Below are positions 22,957 through 32,720 of a DNA stretch of 64,000 nt, piece after piece. Positions within the stretch are counted from its first letter, which is position 1; each line of letters opens with the position of its first letter. The position numbers were made by a program, and so were the translations under genes. Below the pieces are notes generated by a model. That model did not search any database and had not been told where the DNA came from. It saw only the letters and a program-made list of their open reading frames with translations. The stretch lies in NCBI RefSeq assembly GCF_943192945.1, contig NZ_CALPCE010000002.1:335086-399085 (forward strand). Reading direction: 5' to 3'. This DNA is from Anaerocaecibacter muris (GTDB lineage: Bacteria; Bacillota; Clostridia; Christensenellales; Pumilibacteraceae).

Positions 22957-25110
22957 ATGAAAGAAAAGGACAAAAAACTCACCGACATTATTGACGGAAT
23001 GTCGCTCGAAGATAAAGCGTTGATGCTTACGCAATATCCGATTGACAGCATTTGCGGCAACAAGGAAATTGTGACGGGCTGTTGGGATATGGACGGCATG
23101 ACGAACGACATGATTATGCGCGTCGGCACGGTCTTGAACGTGGCTAACGGCGAAACAGCCGATCGTATTCGCGCTATCCGCAAAGAAAACGGAATAGACG
23201 ATCCGCTCATGTTTATGCTCGACGTTATTCACGGCTACCGCACGATTTTTCCTATTCCGCTTGCCATGGCGTGCAGTTTCGACACGGAACTTGTGGAGGA
23301 GTGCGCGCGCATTGCCGCGGTCGAGGCGGCGGCGGACGGCGTGGACGCGACGTTTTCACCCATGGTGGACCTTGCGCGCGACGCGCGGTGGGGGCGCGTT
23401 ATGGAAACTGCGGGCGAGGATCCGTATCTCGGCGGAGAAATGGGCAAAGCCTATATTCGCGGTTATCACAACGGCGGGCTTGCGTGTTGCGTCAAGCATT
23501 TTGCGGCTTACGGCGCGGCGGAGGGCGGCAGGGATTACGACACGACCGACGTTTCGGAGAGAAATCTTAACGAATACTATTTGCGCGCGTACTGCGAGTG
23601 CGTTAAAGAAAAGCCGGAAATGTTTATGTCGTCGTTCAATCTTCTCAACGGCAAACCGCTGTTGGCTCACCCCGAACTCACCGTAGACAAGCTACGCGAC
23701 GAATGGGGGTTTGACGGCGTGCTCATATCCGACTACAACGCGGTGCGGGAACTCAACGTTCACGGCTATGCGGCTACGCCGCGCGACTGCGCTTTGACAG
23801 CGTTCAATGCCGAGCTTGATATAGAAATGTGTTCGCCGTGCTATGCGAACAATTTGCCCGACCTTGTGCGCGAGGGCGTTGTTGACGAAAAGTCGCTCGA
23901 CGAAAAAGTTTATCGCGTATTAAAGATGAAAGACCGTTGCGGGCTGTACGACATCGATAAATCGACCGACACCCAAAAACGCGATAAAATTACGCTGTGC
24001 GAGGAGTTTCGCGCCGCGGCGAAAAAAGCGGAGGAGCGGTCGTGCGTTTTGCTCAAAAACGACGGCGTTTTGCCGTTGAAAAAGAGCGCGAATATCGCGC
24101 TCGTCGGACCGTTCGCCGACGAAAAATACATATTCGGGCATTGGGCGTCTACTGGTCGCGCCGACGACGTTGTGACGGTAAAACAGGGAATAGAGCGCAC
24201 TCTCGGTCGCACCGTAGAGAGCGAAAAGGGTTGTTCTTACGACTTGCTGTCCGACGACGAGAGCGGTTTTGACGCCGCGGTGCGGTTTGCGCAAAATTCG
24301 GACGTGATAGTTGCGTGCGTGGGCGAACACATGTACAATTCGGGCGAATCTCATTCGCGCGCCGACATTGCTTTGCCCAAGGTGCAGACAGCGTTGTTGC
24401 GCAGGCTTAAAACGCTGGGCAAGCCCGTCGTACTCGTCGTGTTCGGCGGCAGACCGCTTGCGCTCACGGATGTGTTGCCGCTTGCCGACGCGGTGTTATA
24501 TGCGTGGCAGGGCGGCACGGAGTGCGGAAGCGCGATTGCTTCGCTGTTGTACGGCGACGCTGTGCCGAGCGCAAAAACCGTCATGAGTTTTCCGCGCAGT
24601 TCGGGACAGTGCCCGATTTACTACAATCATTTTCAAACGGGCAGACCGCGCGCAAGCGGCAAGCCCGCCGTGTTGAGCGGAGATATTTGCACGGTAGGTT
24701 ACGACGACGAATATAACGATCCGCTGTTTCCGTTCGGCTACGGCTTGTCGTACACGACGTTCGACTATTCGGATTTAAAACTCGACAAAGCCAAAATGCG
24801 CCGCGACGGAAAAATCGCGGCGACTGTTACGGTGAATAACACGGGCGATCGCGACGGCACGGAAATTGTGCAGTGGTACATACGCGATAAGTTCGCGTCA
24901 GTCGTCCGTCCCGTAAAGGAGCTTAAAGGCTACGAACGCGTCGAGCTTAAAGCGGGCGAGAGCAAAACCGTGCGTTTTGAAATAACAAAAGATACGTTGG
25001 CGTTTTTCACCGACGGCGGAGCGTTCGACGCAGAGAGCGGCGACTTCGATTTGTTTGTCGGCGGCAATTCGCGCGACTGTTTGCAAACGGGATTCTCGCT
25101 CGTCGATTGA
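22957..25110 (+). CDS. Glycoside hydrolase family 3, beta-glucosidase-like
   Basis: A 717-residue protein. The N-terminal TIM-barrel contains VKHFAAYGAAEGGRDYDTTD and FDGVLISDYNAV with the catalytic nucleophile Asp; the middle alpha/beta sandwich follows and the C-terminal fibronectin III-like domain (DGTEIVQWYIRD, LKGYERVELKAGESKTV) ends it, the BglX-type order. No signal peptide, so it acts in the cytoplasm on imported oligosaccharides. The SDY in place of SDW at the nucleophile is a common variant. The start at 22957 has ribosome site GAGGAG 7 bases upstream. Confidence 0.9.
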   Translation: MKEKDKKLTDIIDGMSLEDKALMLTQYPIDSICGNKEIVTGCWDMDGMTNDMIMRVGTVLNVANGETADRIRAIRKENGIDDPLMFMLDVIHGYRTIFPIPLAMACSFDTELVEECARIAAVEAAADGVDATFSPMVDLARDARWGRVMETAGEDPYLGGEMGKAYIRGYHNGGLACCVKHFAAYGAAEGGRDYDTTDVSERNLNEYYLRAYCECVKEKPEMFMSSFNLLNGKPLLAHPELTVDKLRDEWGFDGVLISDYNAVRELNVHGYAATPRDCALTAFNAELDIEMCSPCYANNLPDLVREGVVDEKSLDEKVYRVLKMKDRCGLYDIDKSTDTQKRDKITLCEEFRAAAKKAEERSCVLLKNDGVLPLKKSANIALVGPFADEKYIFGHWASTGRADDVVTVKQGIERTLGRTVESEKGCSYDLLSDDESGFDAAVRFAQNSDVIVACVGEHMYNSGESHSRADIALPKVQTALLRRLKTLGKPVVLVVFGGRPLALTDVLPLADAVLYAWQGGTECGSAIASLLYGDAVPSAKTVMSFPRSSGQCPIYYNHFQTGRPRASGKPAVLSGDICTVGYDDEYNDPLFPFGYGLSYTTFDYSDLKLDKAKMRRDGKIAATVTVNNTGDRDGTEIVQWYIRDKFASVVRPVKELKGYERVELKAGESKTVRFEITKDTLAFFTDGGAFDAESGDFDLFVGGNSRDCLQTGFSLVD

Positions 25111-25141
25111 CGAATAAAATAAAAATCAAGAATACGAATTA

Positions 25142-25176
25142 AAAATAAAAGTTTGCTTTAAGCAAACTTTTATTTT
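25142..25176. terminator. Bidirectional terminator between GH3 and threonine dehydratase genes
   Basis: A perfect 16-bp stem (25142-25157 with 25161-25176) with A/T-rich outer arms giving T-runs on both strands. It lies between convergent genes. Confidence 0.88.
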
Positions 25177-25206
25177 ACGTGAATATTTTTTGTGGTGGAG
25201 GAAATG

Positions 25207-26400
25207 TTATTGCAATTTATATCCCGCGTGTTTGAGCGCGGTGACGACGCGCTCGCCGTGCTGTTTGCCCGACACTTCGCAGGTGATGTGCAACAGCGTT
25301 TCGTTAAGCGACAGTTCCGTATTGACGCGGTCGTACTGTATGGCGATTACGTTCGCGCCCTGTATCGCCAAAATTCGGCTCACCGCTTCGAGCGACCCCG
25401 GTTTGTCGGACAGCGTTACCGACAGGCGTATCTGCCGTCCGCGGCTTATAAGCCCGCGCTCTATTATTTTGTGTATAAAGCTGACGTCGATATTTCCGCC
25501 CGACAACAGGCACACCGTGGTTTTGCCCTTTAAAAAAGGGTAGCGCTCGCAAAGCACCGCGGCAAGCCCTGCCGCGCCCGCAGGCTCTACAATTTCCTTG
25601 GCGCGCTCTATAAGCGAGATTATTGTCGAAGCTATTTCGTCGTCGGTCACGGTCAAAACCCCGTCGGCGTATTTGTCGATGTATTTCATAGTTGCGTCGC
25701 CGGGGCGTTTTACGGCTATGCCGTCGGCAATGGTGTATATGCTGTCCAGTGCTATTACGGAGTTTTTATAGGACGCGGCAATAGCCGCCGCGCCCGTTGC
25801 CTGCACGCCGTAAACCTTTACGTCGGGGCGCAAACTCTTTACTGCAAACGCCACGCCCGCGAGCAGTCCGCCGCCGCCTGCGGGAACAAGCACCGTTTCG
25901 ACCTGCGGCATGTCATCCAGTATTTCCAGCCCAACCGTGCCTTGACCGGCTATTATATCCTCGTGGTCGAACGGGGGAATAAACACGCCGCCGACGTCGC
26001 GGCACGCGGCAATAGCCGCCGCTTGCGCGTCGTCGAACACGTCGCCGCATAGCACGACTTCCGCGCCGTAACCCTCGGTAGCGGCAATCTTGGCTATCGG
26101 CGTGGACAGCGGCATATATATAACAGCTTTCACGTTGCGCCGCGCCGCGGCATACGCCACGCCCTGCGCGTGGTTGCCCGCCGAACAACTGAAAACCTTG
26201 ACGCTTGGATCAAGGTCGAGTTTGCTTATCATGTTGAGCGCGCCGCGCACCTTAAACGAACCCGTTTTTTGCAGGTTTTCGCATTTTAAAAACACTTTAC
26301 CGCCCGCAATGCGTGAAAATGTTTCGGACATTTCCAGCGGGGTATGGTGAACCGTTCCGTCAAGCCGAGCTCGGGCGTCGTAAATATCTTGCAATTTCAT
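25207..26400 (-). CDS. ilvA: Threonine ammonia-lyase (threonine dehydratase)
   Basis: A 397-residue PLP enzyme. KTGSFKVRGA holds the Schiff-base Lys, SAGNHAQGVA the phosphate-binding loop, GGGGLLAG the glycine loop and a C-terminal ACT domain (about 325-397) the allosteric part. It turns threonine into 2-oxobutanoate, the first step to isoleucine or a catabolic route; catabolic TdcB-like or ilvA role is not decided by sequence. The start KLQDIYDARARLDG aligns with the family. Transcribed leftward, from an almost leaderless promoter. Confidence 0.9.
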   Translation of the reverse strand: MKLQDIYDARARLDGTVHHTPLEMSETFSRIAGGKVFLKCENLQKTGSFKVRGALNMISKLDLDPSVKVFSCSAGNHAQGVAYAAARRNVKAVIYMPLSTPIAKIAATEGYGAEVVLCGDVFDDAQAAAIAACRDVGGVFIPPFDHEDIIAGQGTVGLEILDDMPQVETVLVPAGGGGLLAGVAFAVKSLRPDVKVYGVQATGAAAIAASYKNSVIALDSIYTIADGIAVKRPGDATMKYIDKYADGVLTVTDDEIASTIISLIERAKEIVEPAGAAGLAAVLCERYPFLKGKTTVCLLSGGNIDVSFIHKIIERGLISRGRQIRLSVTLSDKPGSLEAVSRILAIQGANVIAIQYDRVNTELSLNETLLHITCEVSGKQHGERVVTALKHAGYKLQ

Positions 26401-26409
26401 AGCGATTGT

Positions 26410-26438
26410 ATTATAATACAGTGCGGAAGATATGTCAA
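26410..26438 (-). promoter_or_regulatory. Consensus promoter of the threonine dehydratase gene
   Basis: On the minus strand TTGACA (26438-26433), 17-base spacer, TATAAT (26415-26410): a full sigma-A consensus. The start codon begins at 26400, nine bases after the -10, so the leader should be about 3 bases. Confidence 0.8.
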
Positions 26439-26607
26439 GACCTATCGCGCCTCGACGGCTTCCCGCGCGCGACGTTATTCTCGGTTTGCGTCGCATTTTC
26501 GGGCGCAAGTGTCGCGTTTCGACACTATAAGATAGGCTATTAAGTCGAACATTGTGTTATATATGTGCGACTGATACAAAAAATAAGCTAATTTTGGTCA
26601 AAAAGGG

Positions 26608-26636
26608 TTGACAGTGGTCATGGTGTGTGGTACAAT
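26608..26636 (+). promoter_or_regulatory. dcw cluster promoter with likely MraZ operator
   Basis: TTGACA (26608-26613), 17-base spacer, TACAAT (26631-26636). The spacer contains repeated GTGG units (GTGGTC, then GTGTGTGG), like the TGG boxes bound by MraZ upstream of mraZ in many bacteria. The cluster is thus probably repressed by its own first product. Confidence 0.65.
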
Positions 26637-26677
26637 ACTCTCATATCGGGCATATTTTGCCGAGAGGAAGTACCAAA

Positions 26678-27115
26678 TTGTTTTACGGGCAGTTTCATCA
26701 CCAATTAGACGATAAGGGACGGTTAAGAATACCGCCCGCTTTTCGCAAGCTGCTCGGCGACAATCCCATGATATTTTGCAGTTTCGAGAAGTGCTTGTTT
26801 CTGTACAAGGGCGAGGACTTTGACAAGCTGGTAAAAGAGCGGTTTATGAACGCAGACTTGCTCGACACCGATATGAACGACATAAAGCGCGCGATATTTT
26901 CGTCCACGCAACCTCTTGCCGAGGACAAGCAGGGCAGGGTTTCGCTCAATCAGGCGTTTATAGAACAGTGCGGAATGGGCAAGAATCTTATATCGATAGG
27001 CGCGCTCGACCGCGTGGAAATTTGGGACGAGGACGTGTACAAAGAACACATGCAGTCCATCGACTACAAAAAGATAGTTGCGCCGTTCACTGCGGCGAGG
27101 AACGGTAACGGTTGA
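26678..27115 (+). CDS. mraZ: Transcriptional regulator MraZ
   Basis: A 145-residue protein starting LFYGQFHHQLDDKGRLRIPP, the family's N-terminal signature, with a second DKGRL-like unit (EDKQGRVSLNQ) near residue 85, as expected for two AbrB-like SpoVT folds. It binds repeats before its own gene and represses the dcw cluster. The start is a TTG with GAGGAAG 7 bases upstream; the upstream ATG frame lacks the signature. It overlaps rsmH by one base. Confidence 0.92.
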   Translation: MFYGQFHHQLDDKGRLRIPPAFRKLLGDNPMIFCSFEKCLFLYKGEDFDKLVKERFMNADLLDTDMNDIKRAIFSSTQPLAEDKQGRVSLNQAFIEQCGMGKNLISIGALDRVEIWDEDVYKEHMQSIDYKKIVAPFTAARNGNG

Positions 27116-28011
27116 TGTATCACGTTCCTATAATGCGCGATCGCATTACGCAACTGTTGCAGGTTGAGCGCGGCGGACTGTACTTGGACGCGACGCTCGG
27201 CGGCGGCGGACATTCGCAAGCCATACTCGACGCGGGCGGTCGGGTGGTCGCAATAGACCGCGACGACGACGCGATTGAATATTGTAAAGCCCACGTCACG
27301 GGCGACATTACGTACATTAAAGGTCAATACGAAAACGCGGCAACTTTGCTCGAAGGCGTCGGCGTAACGAAAATAAGCGGGGCGGTCATGGACTGCGGAG
27401 TAAGTTCGCACCAACTCGACGCGCCCGACCGCGGATTTTCGTACATGCACGACGGCGCGCTCGACATGCGCATGGACAGGCGGCAAAAATTTTCGGCATA
27501 CGACGTTATTAACGGGTATTCCGAGGAACAGTTGACCGACATAATTCGGCGTTACGGCGAGGAGAGTTTTGCTCGGAGGATTGCGGGTGCGATAGTAAAG
27601 CGGCGCGCGCAACAACCGATTGAACGCACGGTCGAGCTTGCGGAACTGATCCGCGCGTCGGTGCCGTATCGCAAGAACGGTCACCCCGCAAAAAAGACGT
27701 TCCAAGCTGTGCGCATAGAAGTCAACGGCGAGCTAAAAGGGCTGTACGACGCGATTTGCGGCATTTTCGGGCTGATAGAGCGCGGCGGACGGTTCGCGGT
27801 GCTGTCATTCCACTCGCTGGAAGACCGCATTGTAAAAGCCGCGTTCAAGGAGTTTGCAACCGACTGTATATGTCCGAAGCGTATTCCTGTATGCGTGTGC
27901 AACCACCTCGCGACGGGCAAGACGGTGTGCAAAGAGAAACCGTCCGAACAGGAACAGACCTTAAACCCACGCAGCGCCAGCGCGACGTTGCGAGTAACCG
28001 AAAAACTTTAA
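27115..28011 (+). CDS. rsmH: 16S rRNA (cytosine(1402)-N(4))-methyltransferase RsmH
   Basis: A 298-residue protein with YHVPIM, the SAM site LDATLGGGGHSQAI, the block VMDCGVSSHQLD and the C-terminal FHSLEDRIVK. All are typical of RsmH (MraW), which methylates C1402 in the P site. Its ATG overlaps the mraZ stop (TGATG), showing coupling. Position right after mraZ is universal. Confidence 0.95.
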   Translation: MYHVPIMRDRITQLLQVERGGLYLDATLGGGGHSQAILDAGGRVVAIDRDDDAIEYCKAHVTGDITYIKGQYENAATLLEGVGVTKISGAVMDCGVSSHQLDAPDRGFSYMHDGALDMRMDRRQKFSAYDVINGYSEEQLTDIIRRYGEESFARRIAGAIVKRRAQQPIERTVELAELIRASVPYRKNGHPAKKTFQAVRIEVNGELKGLYDAICGIFGLIERGGRFAVLSFHSLEDRIVKAAFKEFATDCICPKRIPVCVCNHLATGKTVCKEKPSEQEQTLNPRSASATLRVTEKL

Positions 28012-28023
28012 GGAAGGTGTAAC

Positions 28024-28788
28024 ATGATTACAACCAAACGTCAGATAAGAAGAGATACCGACCGCTTCGGCGGGTACGGAACGGAGAGCGCACGCTCTGC
28101 GGTTATTTCCGATTACGACAATATCGGCAACTTTGCCGCGCCTTCCGTCGAACAAAACCGAAACGTCGGCAACAGCCTTATCATGACCGACGCGGACGTC
28201 GATATAAGAAACGCGCAACCCCAAACCGCGCAACCGACATATACTACGCTCAACGTCGCTCCGCCCGTTACGGAACGCCCGATCGCCGCGGAAGTCCCGC
28301 CCCGTCCCGTAAGAGAGCAAGCGCCGAGAGAGCGCGAGGACATTTTGCCCACGGTCAAAACGCGCAAGTATGCTACCGAGAACCGCGCGGAGGAGGAGAA
28401 ACCCGCCGAAGCCGCGGTGCGTCGCGAACATCGCGCGCTCCAGCCGCGCACCAAAGTTTTGCTTTGCGTGTATGTAGCGGTCGCGCTCGTGCTTGCGATA
28501 GCGGTTATTGCGACGGGCGTATCCATTTCGAGAGCGACCGCGCAAGCTGATTCGATGATCTTGCAAATCAATCAAAAACAAGCAATTATAGTCGAACAGG
28601 AAAAAGAGCTTGCAACTGCGCTCGACGCGGACGCTATTCGCGGCAAAGCCGAGCAAATGGGCATGGTAAGCGCGGGCGACCCGACGTACACCGCGCCCGA
28701 CGCGCCCAGCTATGAATATCCTGAAGCGGACGAGCATACCAACTGGTTCGATAAGTTGTGCGAATGGACGTCCAAAATATTCGGTTAA
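28024..28788 (+). CDS. FtsL-like membrane protein (by position and shape)
   Basis: A 254-residue protein: a long disordered N-terminus (1-135) rich in Pro, Glu and Arg, one transmembrane segment at about 141-165, a short coiled coil at about 170-205 and a tail ending WFDKLCEWTSKIFG. FtsL is always a short bitopic coiled-coil protein just after rsmH; this one is far longer through its cytoplasmic tail. It probably joins FtsQ and FtsW/PBP. Sequence similarity is not readable by eye, so the name rests on context. Confidence 0.65.
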   Translation: MITTKRQIRRDTDRFGGYGTESARSAVISDYDNIGNFAAPSVEQNRNVGNSLIMTDADVDIRNAQPQTAQPTYTTLNVAPPVTERPIAAEVPPRPVREQAPREREDILPTVKTRKYATENRAEEEKPAEAAVRREHRALQPRTKVLLCVYVAVALVLAIAVIATGVSISRATAQADSMILQINQKQAIIVEQEKELATALDADAIRGKAEQMGMVSAGDPTYTAPDAPSYEYPEADEHTNWFDKLCEWTSKIFG

Positions 28789-28820
28789 TCAAGCAAGTTA
28801 ATAACAATTATAACTTACAG

Positions 28821-28847
28821 CCGTCGCTTTATTACAGCGGCGGTTTT
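28821..28847 (+). terminator. Terminator after the ftsL-like gene
   Basis: CCGTCGCT (28821-28828) pairs with AGCGGCGG (28835-28842) with one wobble and is followed by a T-run. It splits the mraZ operon from the PBP gene, unlike most bacteria where they are one message. Confidence 0.75.
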
Positions 28848-28996
28848 TGTATTGTTGCGGCGTTGGTTTTGTCGCTGTTTTGTGCGGCGGGGTTGCGGTG
28901 AAAAATGTTGCGGACAGTCGGGTTTTTCGGTTAATCGGCTCGCGGTAAAATAATCGGGCGCGGCGCGGCATATACATAGCCGATAGAGGTGTGTGT

Positions 28997-30886
28997 ATGA
29001 AAGCAAGCGCGTCGGTAATGAGGAAAAGAATACTTGTAGCGTTTATCGCGCTCGCGGCGGTGTTTATTGCGCTGTTCGGGCGGCTGTTCTATTTGCAGAT
29101 AATAGACGGCGGGTGGTTGCGCGCAAAGGCGGCGGAACAGTGGTACCGCGATTTGCCGCTAAAAGCCGCGCGCGGAAAGATTTTCGATTGCAACGGCGAA
29201 ACGCTTGCCGACAGCAAGGACGTGTTTACGCTGTACGCGCGCCCCAACGCAGTCAAGGATAAGACTGCGGTCGCGACGGAAATCGCAGAGGCGCTTGACA
29301 TGGAATATCAGACGGTGTTCGACAAACTAAATACCAACGTCGGCGAGGTCACTGTTAAGCGCAAGATCGACGCGCAGTCCGCTTACGAACTGCGCAAAAA
29401 GAACATAAGCGGGCTTTATTACACTCTCGACACGCAGCGAAACTATCCGTTCGGCAATTCGCTCGCGCAAATTTTGGGCTTTACGAATATAGACAATGCG
29501 GGGCAGTCGGGCATCGAAAGCTATTACGACAAGTATCTTACGGGCGTGGACGGGTTTGCATATACTTCCACAGACATGGCGGGGCGCGAATTGGAGTCCA
29601 GCGTTACGAAGTACGTGCCGAGTATTCCCGGGTGCAACGTCACGCTGTCGGTGGACAGCAATATACAGAGCTTTGCGGACAGCGCGGTGATAGCGGCGGC
29701 AACCGAGTTTTTGGCGAAGTCCGCGTCGATGATTGTCATGGACGTGAACACGGGCGGCATACTCGCCATGTCCAAAAGTCCGTCGTTCGACCTTAACGAC
29801 CCGCCGCGCAACGACCTCGATCTTTTGAACGAGCTGTCACGCAACACGATGATAGTCGATATGTACGAACCGGGGTCAACTTTTAAAATTTTCACGACCG
29901 CCGCCGCGCTCGAAGCGGGCGTTGTGGGCGATAACGATACATTTTTTTGCGCGGGATCGAGAACGGTCGACGGGCAACGGATACGCTGTTGGCGATCGAT
30001 AGGTCACGGCAGTCAACACCTTGCCGAGGGCGTTAAAAACTCGTGCAACTGCGTGTTTATGGACTTGGCGTTGCGCCTCGGCACGTCGCGCTTTTATTCG
30101 GCATTGCGAAATTTCGGCATGGGTCAAAAGACGGGCGTTGACTTTACGGGCGAGAGCAGCGGCATGATGATGAAAGAAGACAACGTCAAAACGGTCGATC
30201 TTGCGCGTATCGGCTTCGGTCAAGCGGTGGCGGTAACTCCGTTACAGCTAATAACGGGCGTTTGCTCGGTTATAAACGGCGGCACGCTGTATAAGCCGTA
30301 CTTGGTTGCCTCGGTAGATTCATACGACGGGAAAAACCTCGCTACGCGCGAGCCTCAACCCGTCCGTCGAACGGTAAGCGAAGCTACGTCGCAAAAAATG
30401 CGCGACTATCTTGTGGGCGTCGTCGCGAACGGCGGCGGAAGCAAAGCGGGCGTTGCCGGTTACTCTGTCGGCGGCAAAACGGGCACGGCGCAAAAGTATG
30501 CGGGCGGCACGATAGCGCAGGGCAAATACATTTCGTCGTTTATCGGGTTTGCGCCCGCGGAAAATCCCAAGTACGCCGTGCTCATGATAGTAGACGAACC
30601 GCAAGGCTATATGTATTACGGCAGTCTTGTCGCCGCGCCGTATGCGGGCAATGTGTTCTCCAAAATTTTCGACTATACCGCGCTCCCGCCGTCTATGCTC
30701 GCCGAAATAGAATACGCGATTATGCCCGACGTCATAGGCAAACCCGTCGTGGACGCTGTAAAAGAACTGGAAGACGCGGGTTTGCACGCGGAGCTTGTGG
30801 GCGAGGGCGAAAAAGTTACGGCGCAAACGCCCGTGCCTCAAACCAAAATCGCCAAAAACGACGCCGTGCTCGTCCGCGCGGAGTAA
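28997..30886 (+). CDS. Class B penicillin-binding protein (FtsI/SpoVD-like)
   Basis: A 629-residue protein: transmembrane anchor near 15-35, a PBP dimerisation domain, and a transpeptidase with YEPGSTFK (active Ser near 294), the SxN motif in KNSCNC, and KTGT near 494. One PASTA domain ends it (about 575-629), as in SpoVD-type PBPs. It cross-links septal peptidoglycan with FtsW. A GAGGTG ribosome site precedes the ATG; a GTG two codons earlier is possible. Confidence 0.93.
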   Translation: MKASASVMRKRILVAFIALAAVFIALFGRLFYLQIIDGGWLRAKAAEQWYRDLPLKAARGKIFDCNGETLADSKDVFTLYARPNAVKDKTAVATEIAEALDMEYQTVFDKLNTNVGEVTVKRKIDAQSAYELRKKNISGLYYTLDTQRNYPFGNSLAQILGFTNIDNAGQSGIESYYDKYLTGVDGFAYTSTDMAGRELESSVTKYVPSIPGCNVTLSVDSNIQSFADSAVIAAATEFLAKSASMIVMDVNTGGILAMSKSPSFDLNDPPRNDLDLLNELSRNTMIVDMYEPGSTFKIFTTAAALEAGVVGDNDTFFCAGSRTVDGQRIRCWRSIGHGSQHLAEGVKNSCNCVFMDLALRLGTSRFYSALRNFGMGQKTGVDFTGESSGMMMKEDNVKTVDLARIGFGQAVAVTPLQLITGVCSVINGGTLYKPYLVASVDSYDGKNLATREPQPVRRTVSEATSQKMRDYLVGVVANGGGSKAGVAGYSVGGKTGTAQKYAGGTIAQGKYISSFIGFAPAENPKYAVLMIVDEPQGYMYYGSLVAAPYAGNVFSKIFDYTALPPSMLAEIEYAIMPDVIGKPVVDAVKELEDAGLHAELVGEGEKVTAQTPVPQTKIAKNDAVLVRAE

Positions 30887-30924
30887 ATAAGGTTTATATC
30901 GATTGTTATACAAGTGCGGCTTTA

Positions 30925-31080
30925 CCCCCATCATTTCGACCGAAGCGAGGAACGAGCGGAGCGGAGAAATCAAGGCGTTAGCCGCACTTATGGGATAGTA
31001 GGGGGTGTGGGTGTTGGTAATTGTCGCGCTACAATGCGGCGGTTCGCCTTGATTCCTCGGCAAGCTCGGAATGATGGGGG
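30925..31080. repeat. MITE/REP-like imperfect palindrome between PBP and murE
   Basis: A 156-base noncoding block. CCCCCATCATT (30925-30935) matches AATGATGGGGG (31070-31080) inversely, and ATCAAGGCG (30969-30977) matches CGCCTTGAT (31045-31053). It looks like an interspersed repeat rather than a gene. The rest of the gap (30887-31280) shows no gene. Confidence 0.6.
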
Positions 31081-31280
31081 TGTGTGGGCTTTATCTCTCT
31101 AATTTTAACCGATAAATATCACAATGCGAAAAACCCAACAGCCGTGAAGACGAAACTATCGATACAAACGTCACTCCGCTTTGATGCGGTGTCGAAATAT
31201 GTTAATGTTTGCAAAACTGTGCCGCGCCGATATTTGGCGGGTACAATAGACATATACTAATGTCAGGGAGCGGGAATATT

Positions 31281-32720
31281 ATGCGCTTATCGGAATTGGA
31301 ATTATGTGAGAGCGGCGACGTCGCCGACATAGAAGTTACGGGGCTTGCGACGGACAGTTCGCGGGTCGGCGCGGGCTGTGTTTTTTTCTGTCTTGTCGGC
31401 AAAGAGAACGACGGGCACACGTTCGCGGCGGACGCGGTAGCGCGCGGCGCGGCGGCGATTGTGGTAGAGCGGCGGTTGGCAATAGACGTGCCGCAGATAG
31501 AGGTTGACGACGCGCGGCACGCGCTCGCAATAGCGGCAGCGGCGTTTTACGGTTATCCGTCCAAACGCCTTAAAATGATAGGCGTAACAGGCACGAACGG
31601 CAAAACGACCACGACGTATATTATAAAAAGCATAATAGAAGCGGCGGGGCACAGTTGCGGACTGATAGGCACCAACGCAATAGAGTATTGCGGAAACAAG
31701 TTCGACGCGGGACTGACGACGCCCGACCCGATAGATCTACATTCCACGCTTAAAGACATGGCGGACGCGGGCGTGGAGTATGCGGTTATGGAAGTATCGG
31801 CGCACGCGCTCGCGCTTAAAAAGATAGACGGCATTATGTACGAAGTCGCGGCGTTCTCCAACTTTTCGCGCGACCACCTCGACTTTTTCGGCGATATGAA
31901 CAGTTATGCGGCGGCGAAAAAAAGCTACTTCACGCCCGACCACGCGCGCGCGGCTGTCATCAATGCGGACGACGGACTGGGCGCGGAAATAGCGCACGAA
32001 ACCAAACTTCCGACCGTGACTTACGGCGTGGACAATCCGTCCGACGTGTTCGGTATCGATCCCGAAATGAGCGCATACGGACTGTCGTATCTTATAAACA
32101 TGTCGGACAGCGTGGGAAAGGTCAAGTTCAGTCTTACGGGCAGGTTCAACATGTACAACACGCTGTGCGCGGCGGCGGTCGCGCAGTCGCTGGGCTTTAC
32201 TCTCGCCTCGGTGATCGGCGGCATACGCAATATAAAGAAGATCGACGGTCGGTTCAACATAATAAACACCGCCAAATGCAGTGTGATTATCGACTTTGCG
32301 CATACCGACGACGGTATAGCGAATATCCTCCGCGCAATCCGCGAGTTTGCGCCCGCGCGCATAATAACGGTGTTCGGCTGCGGCGGCAATCGCGACAAAA
32401 CCAAACGCGCGGTCATGGGCAAAATCGTTTCGCAAATGAGCGATTGGTGTTTTGTCACGAGCGACAACCCGCGGTTCGAGCCGCCGCTCGATATAATCAA
32501 TCAGATAGTCGGCGGTATCAAAGAAATAGGCGGAACAAACTATACGCCGGTAGTTGACAGAAAGGAAGCGATCCGCGCCGCCATAGAAAACGCGAACAAG
32601 GACGATATTGTGCTTATCGCGGGCAAGGGTGCGGAACGCTATAACGACGTTATGGGCAGACGCCAACCGTACAACGACGAGCAATACGTGCTCGAAATAG
32701 CGGGGGAGTTCGGGTTTTGA
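31281..32720 (+). CDS. murE: UDP-N-acetylmuramoyl-L-alanyl-D-glutamate--2,6-diaminopimelate ligase
   Basis: A 479-residue protein. GVTGTNGKTTT is the ATP loop, and SDNPRFEPP carries the DNPR motif that binds meso-diaminopimelate, so the stem peptide is DAP-type. The central carbamylated-Lys region and C-terminal domain are in order. It adds the third amino acid of the stem peptide. The start RLSELELCE is chosen by family alignment; the longer frame adds 24 residues. It overlaps mraY by 4 bases. Confidence 0.94.
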   Translation: MRLSELELCESGDVADIEVTGLATDSSRVGAGCVFFCLVGKENDGHTFAADAVARGAAAIVVERRLAIDVPQIEVDDARHALAIAAAAFYGYPSKRLKMIGVTGTNGKTTTTYIIKSIIEAAGHSCGLIGTNAIEYCGNKFDAGLTTPDPIDLHSTLKDMADAGVEYAVMEVSAHALALKKIDGIMYEVAAFSNFSRDHLDFFGDMNSYAAAKKSYFTPDHARAAVINADDGLGAEIAHETKLPTVTYGVDNPSDVFGIDPEMSAYGLSYLINMSDSVGKVKFSLTGRFNMYNTLCAAAVAQSLGFTLASVIGGIRNIKKIDGRFNIINTAKCSVIIDFAHTDDGIANILRAIREFAPARIITVFGCGGNRDKTKRAVMGKIVSQMSDWCFVTSDNPRFEPPLDIINQIVGGIKEIGGTNYTPVVDRKEAIRAAIENANKDDIVLIAGKGAERYNDVMGRRQPYNDEQYVLEIAGEFGF

